Below, one piece after another: positions 7,549 to 15,872 of a DNA stretch of 64,000 bases. The position numbers and the translations under genes were made by a program. This DNA is from CAG-791 sp045130475. Its GTDB lineage: Bacteria; Bacillota; Clostridia; Lachnospirales; Lachnospiraceae. A model generated the notes under the pieces. That model saw only the letters and a program-made list of their open reading frames with translations. It was not told the DNA's origin and did no database searches. Location: the NCBI GenBank assembly GCA_045130475.1, contig JBGUPU010000062.1:1-64000 (forward strand), written 5' to 3'. Every line of letters starts with the position of its first letter. Position 1 is the stretch's first letter.

Positions 7549-8592
7549 TTACGGAACCATGGCGCGGATCTCTTTGAGCTTTTCGCCGCAATATGCCTCA
7601 ACCAGGGAAGGAGAGACATTCTCTTCAATCTTGTCGTAGACCGGGATACATTTCTGGCGGATGACCAGCATGTTCTCTTCTGTCAGACGGTTGATCTGGC
7701 TGCCGCTCTCTTCGATCGTGGCGATCCTGGATGCAATACGCTCGTCAGATGCCTGACGTGCTTCCACCTTTGCGGTCTCGGCAGCCTGGCGGATGATGGC
7801 CTGCTGATCCTCAGGCAGGCTGTCCATGAACTCGCTGCTGACGACCAGGGAGATCAGGTGAGGCAGGTGGTTGGTCTCGATGACGTAGTCCTGCTGCTCA
7901 TAGAGTCTGTTGGACACGATGACTTCATAGGGATTCTCCTGCGCATCGATCGTGCCCTGCTGGAGGCCGATGTAAACCTCCGAGAAGGTCATGGGTGTGG
8001 GGTTTGCTCCCAGGGATTTCCAGAAGAGCAGATGGTAGGGGTTCTCCATGGTACGGATCTTCTGACCCTTGAGGTCATTGGCTGTGTAGACGTCCTTGTT
8101 GGAGGTCATGACACGGAAACCCTGGTCCGCATAGCCGAGCAGCTCATAGCCGCCGTCCTTGTAAACCTGGTTGACCTGTTTCATAAACTCCGGATTGTCG
8201 ATGTGGTCGCGTACGTCCTGGATGCTGTCAAACAGGCAGGGCATGTCGAACACGGCGATGTCGGGCAGGAAAGTAACCTGAGGAGCTGTGTTCTGTACGA
8301 CGAAAGGAATATCGCCGTCCTTGCAGGACTCAAGCAGCTCACGGTCACCGCCGACGATACTGTTGGGATAAACCTGAATGCGCATCTTTCCGTCGGAGAG
8401 GCGGGACACCTCTTCCGCGAAACGCTCTGCGTAGATCTGTGTGACAGTGTCCTCGGGACTGGATGTTCCCAGAGGCCACGCATAGGTCTGTGTGCCGTCG
8501 GATGCAGCGCCGCAGCCGGTCAGTGTGAGAGCAAGGAGGGCTGTAAGCAGGCAAACCGCCATAATACTGTGCTTAAGACTGAATTTTTTCAT
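7549..8592 (-). CDS. TRAP transporter solute-binding lipoprotein (DctP family)
   Basis: This is the extracytoplasmic receptor of a tripartite ATP-independent periplasmic-type transporter, which is driven by an ion gradient. The 347-residue precursor has a lipoprotein signal peptide (KK at 2-3, hydrophobic to about 23, lipobox LTGC). The mature protein shows DctP family segments: AERFAEEVSRLSDGKMRIQVYP, KIRTMENPYHLLFWKSLGANP with the substrate-carboxylate Arg, and VYIGLQQGTIDAQENPYEVI. Start at 8592 follows an AGGAGGA site; an earlier in-frame start would spoil the signal peptide. It is last in the operon after dctM. DctP receptors bind organic acids. With aroD and a YdiB-type dehydrogenase upstream, quinate or shikimate is the likely ligand, but this is inference. 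Confidence 0.92.
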   Translation of the reverse strand: MKKFSLKHSIMAVCLLTALLALTLTGCGAASDGTQTYAWPLGTSSPEDTVTQIYAERFAEEVSRLSDGKMRIQVYPNSIVGGDRELLESCKDGDIPFVVQNTAPQVTFLPDIAVFDMPCLFDSIQDVRDHIDNPEFMKQVNQVYKDGGYELLGYADQGFRVMTSNKDVYTANDLKGQKIRTMENPYHLLFWKSLGANPTPMTFSEVYIGLQQGTIDAQENPYEVIVSNRLYEQQDYVIETNHLPHLISLVVSSEFMDSLPEDQQAIIRQAAETAKVEARQASDERIASRIATIEESGSQINRLTEENMLVIRQKCIPVYDKIEENVSPSLVEAYCGEKLKEIRAMVP

Positions 8593-8606
8593 GCTATCCT
8601 CCTTTC

Positions 8607-9896
8607 TCACAGCAGGCACAGGCTGATTCCCGGAATATAGGTGATCAGCAGCAGTGCTACCAGGAACATGATGATCATGGGCATGGCCTTTTTGGCAATC
8701 TCCATGACAGGCACTTCTGTCAGAGAGCTTGCAACAAAGAGGTTGACGCCGATGGGAGGTGTGACGAAACCGATCGCCAGGTTAACAACCATGACAACAC
8801 CGAAGTGAATCGGGTTCATACCTACTGCCGTGACGATCGGAAGAAGGATAGGCGAAAGGATAAGGATCGCAGGCGTCGTATCCATGACCATACCGACAAG
8901 GAGCAGGAAGATATTGATGACGATCAGAAGGATGACCTTGTTGGTGAAGCTCTCCAGGATGAAGGCGCTGACCATCTGGGGCACCTGCATCAGTGTCAGG
9001 ACACGGGAGAATGCCGTGGATGCCGCAAGGATAAACATGATGGGTGAATAAGTCTTCATCGCTTCCACCAGGATCGCCCAAAGGTCACGGACCTTCAGGG
9101 TCTTGTAGATGAACATACTGATGATCAGCGAATAGAAAACGGAGATGACCGCTGCCTCGGTAGGGGAAGCGACACCGGAATAAATGCATCCAAGGACGAT
9201 CACAGGGCTCAGGATCGCGAAAAAGCTCTCGCGGAAGACCTTGAAGAATCCTTTTTCATGGAGCACATTGATCTGGCTGTCGATCTTCTCGCGGTCTTCA
9301 CCATTCTTCTTGCAGTAGACAAAAGCATAGGCCATGAGAAGAACGCCGATCAGGACGCCGGGCACGATTCCTGCCAGGAACAGGTCACTGACAGAGGCGC
9401 CGGATGCCATCGCGAACATGATGAAAGGAATGCTGGGAGGGATGATGACGCCCAGACCGCCTGCAACGGCGACGATGGCTGTCGAAAATACCTTGTCGTA
9501 TCCCATATCGATCAGAAGCGGAATCGTCATGGAGCCGACTGCCGCGACGGTCGCAGGTGCGGAACCCGAGATCGCGCCGTAGAACAGGCAGGTGATGATA
9601 ACCGCACAGGGAATACCTGCGGTACGTTTTCCAAGGAAATAAGAGAAGACATCGAACAGACGCTTGGAGATCTGTCCGCGTGCCATGAGGATGCCCGCAA
9701 GGACGAACATCGGAACCGCCAGAAGCGGGAAACTGTCGATACCGCCCACCATGGAACGGATGACATAACTTGCACTCGCCGTAAAGGAAGGATCAAATGC
9801 ACCCGGAAGCACTGCGACAAGACCCAGTGTAACCGAGACAGGGATCGCAATCAGAAGAAAGAGCGCAAACAGAATAAATACAACAATAGGTGACAT
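8607..9896 (-). CDS. TRAP transporter large permease subunit (DctM family)
   Basis: This 429-residue polytopic protein forms the ion-coupled transport channel of the TRAP system. It has about 12 hydrophobic segments starting at residue 3. Characteristic DctM segments include GGIDSFPLLAVPMFVLAGILM (about 51-71), FYGAISGSAPATVAAVGSM (about 104-122) and the Gly/Pro-rich C-terminal VNLAIGFVTPPIGVNLFVASS. It is preceded by dctQ with a 19-base gap and followed by dctP. GAAAGGGG upstream supports the ATG. It works with the small subunit DctQ and the receptor DctP encoded alongside. Confidence 0.95.
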   Translation of the reverse strand: MSPIVVFILFALFLLIAIPVSVTLGLVAVLPGAFDPSFTASASYVIRSMVGGIDSFPLLAVPMFVLAGILMARGQISKRLFDVFSYFLGKRTAGIPCAVIITCLFYGAISGSAPATVAAVGSMTIPLLIDMGYDKVFSTAIVAVAGGLGVIIPPSIPFIMFAMASGASVSDLFLAGIVPGVLIGVLLMAYAFVYCKKNGEDREKIDSQINVLHEKGFFKVFRESFFAILSPVIVLGCIYSGVASPTEAAVISVFYSLIISMFIYKTLKVRDLWAILVEAMKTYSPIMFILAASTAFSRVLTLMQVPQMVSAFILESFTNKVILLIVINIFLLLVGMVMDTTPAILILSPILLPIVTAVGMNPIHFGVVMVVNLAIGFVTPPIGVNLFVASSLTEVPVMEIAKKAMPMIIMFLVALLLITYIPGISLCLL

Positions 9897-9915
9897 ACTG
9901 GTTCCCCTTTCTCAA

Positions 9916-10458
9916 TTACTTTCCGTCACTGCCCGCGGACTTTTTTTGAATGCGTGAAGGCCATCTCACAAGGTCGTCATCGTATCTCAGATTATGCAGC
10001 TCCAGAAGCCAACGCTCCGCAATGCGGATCACACACAGTGCAAAACAGATCAGCGGGGCGGACTGGATATAGTACATGGGAATTCCGCACGCAGGGCTGA
10101 CCTGACCGCTCTTGATCGTGGTCATCAGATAACGCCATGCGTAAGGAACCAGATAAACAAAAAACACAAACTGGATAGTGAGGTTGATCAGACCGATGAT
10201 CGCTCTTCCTCTATTGTTGAAGATTTTGACAAACTGATCGATCTTGATCGCGAGGAACTTCTTTGTGCAGAGACTGACACTGATAAATGCAGACCAGATG
10301 AACAGGTAGCGTGTCACCTCTTCCGACCAGGATAATGACATACCGAATGCATAGCGGGAAAGAACCTGAATTCCCATGATCACTGCCATCAGGATCAGCA
10401 GAATGGTCATTACAAACTCTTCCAGGTATTCATCCACATATAACAGTATTTTTTTCAC
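9916..10458 (-). CDS. TRAP transporter small permease subunit (DctQ family)
   Basis: This 180-residue protein has four hydrophobic segments (about 15-35, 50-67, 87-107 and 124-145). It also has the DctQ motif region ALSRYAFG-like QVLSRYAFGMSLSWSEEVTRYLFIWSAF. It is the obligate partner of DctM. The start codon is GTG at 10458; GGAGG lies 11 bases upstream and no ATG fits better. Its C-terminal 35 residues are charged and cytosolic. It is the first transporter gene, separated from aroD by 321 bases that contain hairpins, so it may have its own promoter or be controlled by RNA processing. Confidence 0.92.
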   Translation of the reverse strand: MKKILLYVDEYLEEFVMTILLILMAVIMGIQVLSRYAFGMSLSWSEEVTRYLFIWSAFISVSLCTKKFLAIKIDQFVKIFNNRGRAIIGLINLTIQFVFFVYLVPYAWRYLMTTIKSGQVSPACGIPMYYIQSAPLICFALCVIRIAERWLLELHNLRYDDDLVRWPSRIQKKSAGSDGK

Positions 10459-10779
10459 TTTTTACCGGACCTCCGATAGATTGGCTGCAGAACACAAGGC
10501 ATCCATGGAACCGCTTCTTCCGCCCCCTTTAATTGCAGAAAAACCGTCACGGCATGCTATGCAGTTTCACTTTGACTGTCCAGAGCCCTGAGGCCTGTTC
10601 AGTCACGTCTTTTCAATAATGATTACAGGCGGAAACCCCGGCTCTTTCAAGACATGCTTGAAATGTCTTGCCCCGCGCCACACAGGAGAAAGCTCCCGGC
10701 CGGAGATGCACAGGATTTCCGCCGCATTTTCAGTGAACGACAAATGAAAGCCAGTGTGTCGTTCTCAACAAATATCAGA
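10459..10779 (-). other. Structured gap between aroD and dctQ
   Basis: No gene is visible in these 321 bases. Two clear hairpins stand out: GAACGACA (10735-10742) with TGTCGTTC (10757-10764), and CAAGACAT (10648-10655) with ATGTCTTG (10663-10670). Neither has a T-run, so they look more like processing or mRNA-stability elements than strong terminators. A promoter for dctQ could lie here, but I see no convincing one. Confidence 0.5.
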
Positions 10780-11544
10780 TTAGAGGCTGTTGTGAATCAG
10801 ATTCAGAACTGTGTCCAGATCAGCCGCATTCATCTGTCCGGGAGCAGATGCCTTGCCGACAGCGCCGAATGTGCAGGAGCTGCCGAACACCTCGCCGCAG
10901 AGACGGCTGATGAGACCTGTTCCGGCCATGGACATAGTGATGATCGGACGATCGGCATAATCGGTCGCCATCTCCTCAGTTGCGGAGAGCAGGACCAGAA
11001 CGTCCTTCTTATTCCTGGGCATAACAGCGATCTTGGGAATATCAGCGCCAAGTTCCTGCATCTTGCGGAGTCTGCCTACGATGTCATCCTTGTCGGGAGT
11101 CTTTCCGAAATCATGATTGGATGCCACGACCTTGACGCCCGCCGCATGTGCGCCTGCGATGATCTCTTTGACGATCTCGTCACCGGTGAATGCTTCGACG
11201 TCGACCAGGTCGATCAGGCCGGTCTGTGCAGCCTGAATGTTGAGCTTTGCGTATGCTTCGGGCTCAATGGCTTTCTCGCCGCCTTCTTTGGAAGTACGGA
11301 ATGTGAACAGGATCGGGGCATCTCCCAGTGCGGGGCGAAGGTCCTTGAGGACATCCTCGACCTTTGCAAAATCAAAGACGCCTTCGAACCAGTCGACACG
11401 CCACTCAACCAGATCCAGACGGACATCCTTAAAGGAAGCTGCTGCCGCCAGAATCTCCTCTTTTGTCACTCCGACGATCGGGACGATAATCTTGGGTGTG
11501 CCTTCACCGATCTTCACGCCGCGGACTTCGATCACGTTTGCCAT
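10780..11544 (-). CDS. aroD: Type I 3-dehydroquinate dehydratase
   Basis: This enzyme dehydrates 3-dehydroquinate to 3-dehydroshikimate through a Schiff-base lysine. The 254-residue length matches the type I family. Visible features are the early VEWRVDWFE substrate-binding segment (about 46-54), VDVEAFTGD and the VKVVASNHDF segment. Next come KIAVMPRNKKDVLVLLSAT, containing the Schiff-base Lys region, and ITMSMAGTGLISRLCGEVFGSSCTFG near the end. AGGAGGAGA precedes the ATG. It sits between a YdiB-like dehydrogenase and a TRAP transporter, not with other shikimate-pathway genes. That favours catabolic use of quinate or shikimate over aromatic amino acid synthesis. E. coli also places ydiB next to aroD. 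Confidence 0.95.
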   Translation of the reverse strand: MANVIEVRGVKIGEGTPKIIVPIVGVTKEEILAAAASFKDVRLDLVEWRVDWFEGVFDFAKVEDVLKDLRPALGDAPILFTFRTSKEGGEKAIEPEAYAKLNIQAAQTGLIDLVDVEAFTGDEIVKEIIAGAHAAGVKVVASNHDFGKTPDKDDIVGRLRKMQELGADIPKIAVMPRNKKDVLVLLSATEEMATDYADRPIITMSMAGTGLISRLCGEVFGSSCTFGAVGKASAPGQMNAADLDTVLNLIHNSL

Positions 11545-11604
11545 AATATTCTCCTCCTGAAATAAGGTGCTGTGAGAAATGGTAAAACCACTGTCAACGA
11601 TTCA

Positions 11605-12482
11605 TCAGTCTCCGTAGTGGATTCCCAGAACTTCCTTCATGTGGTCGATGGGCATATCGACGTTGGTCCAGAGCTTGAAAGCAGCCGCGCCCTGGAAGAG
11701 CATCATGCCGAATCCGTTCATATGCTTGCAGCCGACTTCCTTTGCGATGCGAAGGAACTCTGTCTCTGCGGGAGCATAGACTGTATCTGTCACGATCAGG
11801 TCGGGACGCAGATAGGATTTGTCGGGAAGCCATGTCATGCCCTCGAGAGGCTTCATGCCGCAGCCGGTAGTATTGCAAGAAGGACACTGCTGTCGATCTC
11901 TCTCTTGAGAGCTTCGTGGTCTGCCAGGTCAAACAGCTGTGCCTTGCAGTTAGTCTTCTCATTGATCTTTCTGACGGTATTCTCGGCATTCTCCCAGAAT
12001 TTGTCTTTGATATTGAAGATGGACATCTCTGCCACGCCGTCCAGAGCAGCCTGGATCTCAATGGCAGTACCGGCACCGCCTGCGCCGACAACTGTGATCT
12101 TCTTGCCGATGACGTCGATGTCATAGTCTTTCAGGGACTGCATGTATCCGATACCGTCAGTGCAGTGGCCTTCCAGAACGCCGTTCTTGTTGACGATGGT
12201 GTTGACCGCTCCGACGAGTTCTGCAGCGGGAGACAGCTTGTCGAGGTACTTTCCGACAACAGTCTTGTTGGGCATGGAAACATTGGAGCCGACCAGCTTC
12301 AGGGCACGGATACCCTTGACCGCATCTTCCAGGGTGCTGTTGTCGACTTCAAATGCAAGATATGCATAGTCCAGTCCGAGATATGCGAATGCTTCATTGT
12401 GCATTGCAGGCGAGCTGGAGTGCCTGATCGGATAAGCGATCAAACCGACGAGTTCTGTGTGGCCAGTAAGTCTCTCTGCCAT
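11605..12482 (-). pseudogene. ydiB: Quinate/shikimate dehydrogenase (YdiB-like), interrupted by a one-base frameshift
   Basis: The N-terminal part (12482 to 11853, 209 codons) ends in a frameshifted tail. The C-terminal part continues in another frame from about 11876 to 11605. Joined, they make a normal dehydrogenase of about 291 residues. The N-half has YPIRHSSSPAMHN, NVSMPNKTVVGKYLD with the catalytic Lys, NTDG-like HCTDGIGY and the Rossmann loop GAGGAGTA. Then comes FNIKD, where YdiB has FNRRD and biosynthetic AroE has NRT. The C-half starts at the conserved GMKPLEG and contains NGFGMMLFQGAAAF. Restoring one A in the short A-run at 11873-11874 rebuilds ANTTGCGMKPLEG. The start follows AAAGGAGG. 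It is either a real recent lesion or a sequence error. Reaction if intact: NAD(P)-dependent quinate/shikimate oxidation or the reverse. Confidence 0.88.
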
Positions 12483-12769
12483 TATATTAGTCCTCCTTTA
12501 TTAAGCCCTTATTGCGTTTTCCAACGCAGTGTGATTTTTGGAAAACCATCTCCCAACGTTTCCCTTTTCCTTTACGTGCCTTTGCGGAAACCTTTCGCTC
12601 CGGACGGTCTGATGTCTGAACATGAAAAAACCGCTCACGCCGACAAAATTTGCGCCGAGAGCATACAAAATCCAGCAAACAGTCCCTCAAAAAGCGGTTC
12701 CGGTGCTGCAGGCATCCGTTTTACCCATTTGATAATTGTTCATGCTTTAACAATTACTATCTGCTTACA
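12483..12769 (-). promoter_or_regulatory. Long structured leader of the ydiB-aroD operon
   Basis: If transcription starts near 12763, the leader is about 280 bases. It contains a 9-bp stem-loop GTTTTCCAA (12516-12524)/TTGGAAAAC (12538-12546) close to the ribosome site. It also contains a 7-bp pair AGCGGTT (12693-12699)/AACCGCT (12629-12635) whose 3' arm runs into a T-run on the minus strand, a possible attenuator. No leader peptide or known riboswitch was recognised. Confidence 0.4.
12734..12755. promoter_or_regulatory. Inverted repeat, candidate operator at the ydiB transcription start
   Basis: AATTGTT (12734-12740) and AACAATT (12749-12755) form a perfect 7-bp dyad with an 8-base centre. 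It lies just downstream of the predicted ydiB -10 box. LysR regulators bind dyads of this type near divergent promoters, but usually upstream of -35, so the ligand is uncertain. Confidence 0.45.
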
Positions 12770-12799
12770 ATTATAATTTCTTACATTTAATTCTTCCAA
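12770..12799 (-). promoter_or_regulatory. Promoter for the ydiB-aroD operon
   Basis: On the minus strand TTGGAA (12794-12799), an 18-base spacer and a perfect TATAAT (12770-12775) face away from lysR. Confidence 0.6.
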
Positions 12800-12880
12800 T
12801 ACTTATAATTAATCATATTGATGCACTAAATCTATTAAATTAGTTCGATTTTGGAATAAATACTGAACGAAATATTAATG

Positions 12881-12886
12881 TATAAT
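12881..12886 (+). promoter_or_regulatory. -10 box of the divergent LysR gene
   Basis: A perfect TATAAT lies 108 bases before the regulator's start codon. No good -35 is visible, which fits an autoregulated or weak promoter. Confidence 0.45.
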
Positions 12887-12993
12887 ATTCACAGACGAAG
12901 ATTTTTAGACTAAGACGGCATCAGACAGCAAAGATGCAAAACCGACCGGCAGCACCGCAGGATTGCATGTCAGGAAAAGAAAGGATCCGACGT

Positions 12994-13887
12994 ATGACAT
13001 TAAATCAGCTGCAATATTTTTACCAGGCCGCCAAAACACAGCATTTTAACCATGCAGCGGACAATTTAAGCATTTCACAGCCCTCTCTTTCCAGAGCGAT
13101 TGCCTCGCTGGAAAACGAACTCGGCGTCATTTTATTCGAGCGAATGGGACGGAATGTATCACTTACAAAAGCCGGGCAGATCTTTCTGGAGCAGACAGAG
13201 AAAATACTGGAAGATATCTCCGTCGCAGAAAGGAAAATGCATCAGCTTGCTGCCAGCGGCGGAGAGATTTCCATCGCCTATGTTTTCCCTCTCTCTTCAG
13301 GTTTTATCCCTTCCGCCGCACGCGCATTTGTAGAGATGGAAGAAAACCATGGAATCACTTTCAATTTTTTCCAGGGCCTTACTGCCGATAACATCGCGGG
13401 ACTTAAGAGCGGAAAATACGATATTATTTTCGGGACACGTGATTCCTCTGAAATGTCCATCCGTTTTGTTCCCGTTCTTTCTCAGAACATGGTGGTCCTC
13501 ATGCGCGAAGGGCACGAGCTCTCGAAGCGGGACTGCATCGCGGCGCAGGACTTCAATCATTACCCCGTTCTCACTTACGACCGCACATCCGGCCTGGGCA
13601 AGGAGACGAGGACTTTCTTCCGCCGTTACGGAGTACGTCCGAAGATCATCTGCGAATCCCCCGACGAAAACGGGATCGCCTCTCTGGTCCGCGAGGATTT
13701 CGGAATCGCGCTTGTGGCAGATATCGACTACAGCAGTTTCAACGGTATCTGTTCCAGACCGCTTTCTCCCAAATATGAGTTTTCTCATACTGTCTATATG
13801 GGCTATCTTGCGGGCAGATATCAGATTCCGGCTGTCTCCCGCTTTATCACATTTATCCAGGATAATTATGTAATAGGTAATATATAG
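12994..13887 (+). CDS. LysR-family transcriptional regulator
   Basis: This 297-residue regulator has the usual N-terminal winged helix-turn-helix, MTLNQLQYFYQAAKTQHFNH through SQPSLSRAIASLENELGVILFERMGR (about 1-55). A linker helix and a periplasmic-binding-like effector domain follow (about 90-295). The ATG at 12994 is chosen because it starts exactly at the conserved MTLNQLQYF; the 20 upstream in-frame residues have no family match, and AAAGGA lies 9 bases upstream. It is divergent from ydiB-aroD-dctQMP, the classic arrangement for a regulator controlling its neighbour. It probably senses quinate, shikimate or a dehydro-derivative and activates the operon; the effector is inferred. Confidence 0.93.
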   Translation: MTLNQLQYFYQAAKTQHFNHAADNLSISQPSLSRAIASLENELGVILFERMGRNVSLTKAGQIFLEQTEKILEDISVAERKMHQLAASGGEISIAYVFPLSSGFIPSAARAFVEMEENHGITFNFFQGLTADNIAGLKSGKYDIIFGTRDSSEMSIRFVPVLSQNMVVLMREGHELSKRDCIAAQDFNHYPVLTYDRTSGLGKETRTFFRRYGVRPKIICESPDENGIASLVREDFGIALVADIDYSSFNGICSRPLSPKYEFSHTVYMGYLAGRYQIPAVSRFITFIQDNYVIGNI

Positions 13888-14120
13888 GATCCCGGATACT
13901 TCGGATTTGCCTGTCTGTGCACAGACCGCATTACATTTGGAATATAGACATCGCACACATATATGCAAAAAAAGAATAACTCACCTTCAAAAATTGCATT
14001 AGACCGCATATATAATTTACTATATAATATACATAGTGATTTTTTTCGTTAACCCCCTGGCATTCCGAATACACTGCTCGCAGTTAACTTGGATGCCGGT
14101 ATCCATTTCATACATGCCTG

Positions 14121-14161
14121 CTATAAAGTCCGATGGAATCCTCTTCCATCGGACTTTATAG
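14121..14161 (+). terminator. Eighteen-bp perfect hairpin downstream of the LysR gene
   Basis: CTATAAAGTCCGATGGAA (14121-14138) pairs base for base with its complement at 14144-14161 across a 5-base loop. CTTTT follows. It may terminate the regulator transcript although it lies 230 bases past the stop. The 230 bases before it hold no gene that I can see. Confidence 0.6.
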
Positions 14162-14185
14162 CTTTTCAAAACCTTTCAAAGAAGA

Positions 14186-14234
14186 ATAAAAAACGAAAGG
14201 CACAGGATCCGGGTCCTGTGTCTTTCGTTTTTTA
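14186..14234. terminator. Bidirectional terminator between lysR and nrdR
   Basis: An AAAAAACGAAAG..CACAGGA stem pairs with TCCTGTG..CTTTCGTTTTTT (14188-14233). It is flanked by A- and T-runs, so it can work for nrdR on the minus strand and as a backstop on the plus strand. Confidence 0.88.
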
Positions 14235-14248
14235 TCGTCTTCAGTTTT

Positions 14249-14728
14249 TCAGTTTTTCTTTTTGCCTCGTGAATTTTCCTGCTCCAGGAGCTTTCCCAGT
14301 TCATCCATGAAAGTGCCGACATCCTTGAATTCACGGTATACGGAAGCAAAACGGACATAGGCAACGGGATCCAGGCTGTGGACGCGTTCGATCACCAGCT
14401 CGCCGATCTCGGAACTGGAGATTTCCTTTTCCTCGCGGTCAAAAATCTCTTTCTCGATTTCATCAACGACACGTTTGATCTGGTTGACGCTGACGGGACG
14501 CTTGTGGCAGGCGCGCAGGATCCCTCCTTCGATCTTCTGACGGTCATAGGGCTCGCGGTTATTGTCCTTTTTGACGACGACCATGGGAATCGTCTCAATC
14601 TTCTCATAAGTCGTGAACCTGCGTTTGCACGAATCACAGACTCTTCGTCTGCGGATGGAATTGTTCTCCTCCACAGGCCTGGAATCGGAAACTCTGGTAT
14701 CATCACTTCCGCAATACGGGCACTTCAT
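14249..14728 (-). CDS. nrdR: Transcriptional repressor NrdR
   Basis: NrdR represses ribonucleotide reductase genes when its ATP-cone binds dATP and ATP. The 159-residue protein shows the N-terminal zinc ribbon CPYCGSDDTRVSDSR (3-17) with its second pair CDSCKRRF (31-38). An ATP-cone follows (about 49-139). The C-terminal tail ends in Lys/Arg-rich residues. GGGGG lies upstream of the ATG, and the gene is monocistronic before a strong terminator. The RNR genes it controls are not in this window except for the activase nrdG at 45 kb. Confidence 0.97.
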   Translation of the reverse strand: MKCPYCGSDDTRVSDSRPVEENNSIRRRRVCDSCKRRFTTYEKIETIPMVVVKKDNNREPYDRQKIEGGILRACHKRPVSVNQIKRVVDEIEKEIFDREEKEISSSEIGELVIERVHSLDPVAYVRFASVYREFKDVGTFMDELGKLLEQENSRGKKKN

Positions 14729-14816
14729 AGATTTCCCCCATTCTGATAGATAAAGTTAATAATTGCAAAGGAAGAGACAGGCTGTGACCAGGCTGTCATT
14801 CCCAAATCCTGCTGTA

Positions 14817-15854
14817 TCAATGTGATCCGCGGTATTTCTCCCCTTCCCGTGCCGAAGCGGCAAGGAAACGGATCACATCCACGGGATATTTTCCGACGGC
14901 GGTCTCACCTGTGACCATGACGCCGGATGCGCCGTCCGCCACTGTGTTGAAGATGTCGTTCACCTCGGCCCTGGTAGGAACTGCCCGGTTTTCCATACTG
15001 GCAAGCATCTGCGTCGCGACCATAAAATATCTTCCGGCCGCCCTGCATGCGGCGGCAATCTTCTTCTGTGCTGCCGGCAGCTCCCAGAGATTCATATCGT
15101 TGCCCAGATCACCGCGGGCGATACAGACAGCGTCGCACACAGGCAGAAGGGCGTCAAGCTGTGCCATACCTTCCCGGTTCTCAATTTTGGCGACGAGCTG
15201 CAGGTAACCCGCTCCGCTCTCCTCCAGCGTCTTCCTGACTGTCACAAGATCTTCACGGCTGCGCACAAAGGGCTGCATGATGCCTGTCACACCATATGCG
15301 GAAGCGTCACGGATATTCATGCGGTCCGCAGCAGTCATGGTAGGAGGAGAGATCTCTGCCCCGACCACCTTGACACTCTTCCTTCCGGTGAGCATTCCGC
15401 CCCGCACAATCTTTGCCTTCGCGAGGCAATCCGTGACCTCCGTGATCCGGAGAAGAAGCCGCCCGTCATCCATGAGGATCTCCTCTCCCTTCTGCAGAGC
15501 CTGAAAGACAACCTGCGGAACAGGGATCGCCGTGCCTCCTTTCCTGCGGAGAGAAAGTCTGTCTTCCGCACAGATTTCCTCATCAAAAAGCACTGTGTAC
15601 TCTTCTTCGCACATCATCAGAGGCGCCGGCAGACGGCCGATCCTGAGTTCAGGCCCCTGCATATCAACCAGCAAAAGCGGTTCCACACCGGCATGCAGAG
15701 CGGCTGTATGGAAGATCTCCAGCTGATGCGCGCTCTCCCGGAGACTGATATGTGACAGGTTGAGCCGGATGCCGGTCATTCCGCTGCGGAACATCTCTGT
15801 GAGTACCTCCTGAGAATAACAGGACGGCCCCAGTGTTCCATATATATCTATCAT
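14817..15854 (-). CDS. Pyruvate kinase-like protein lacking the C-terminal domain
   Basis: This is a 345-residue relative of pyruvate kinase (PEP plus ADP to pyruvate plus ATP). It contains the barrel and B domain but none of the roughly 120-residue C-terminal allosteric domain. Key barrel motifs are intact: GIRLNLSH (Arg/Asn/Ser pocket), VAKIENREG (catalytic Lys and metal Glu) and CIARGDLG (metal Asp). VATQMLASM (catalytic Thr) and PTRAEVNDIFNTVADGASG are also present. The ATG at 15854 is preferred because GGAGG lies 7 bases upstream; the ATG two codons earlier touches that site. It lies alone between nrdR and mgtE. It could be an active unregulated isoenzyme or a paralogue with another substrate. 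The main pyk gene is presumably elsewhere. Confidence 0.85.
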   Translation of the reverse strand: MIDIYGTLGPSCYSQEVLTEMFRSGMTGIRLNLSHISLRESAHQLEIFHTAALHAGVEPLLLVDMQGPELRIGRLPAPLMMCEEEYTVLFDEEICAEDRLSLRRKGGTAIPVPQVVFQALQKGEEILMDDGRLLLRITEVTDCLAKAKIVRGGMLTGRKSVKVVGAEISPPTMTAADRMNIRDASAYGVTGIMQPFVRSREDLVTVRKTLEESGAGYLQLVAKIENREGMAQLDALLPVCDAVCIARGDLGNDMNLWELPAAQKKIAAACRAAGRYFMVATQMLASMENRAVPTRAEVNDIFNTVADGASGVMVTGETAVGKYPVDVIRFLAASAREGEKYRGSH

Positions 15855-15872
15855 CTGCATTCCTCCGGTATG

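Noticed and set aside
11605..11856. The ydiB C-terminal part as a separate 83-residue gene
   Set aside because: The ATG lies inside the conserved GMKPLEG motif of one dehydrogenase; a one-base shift explains it better.
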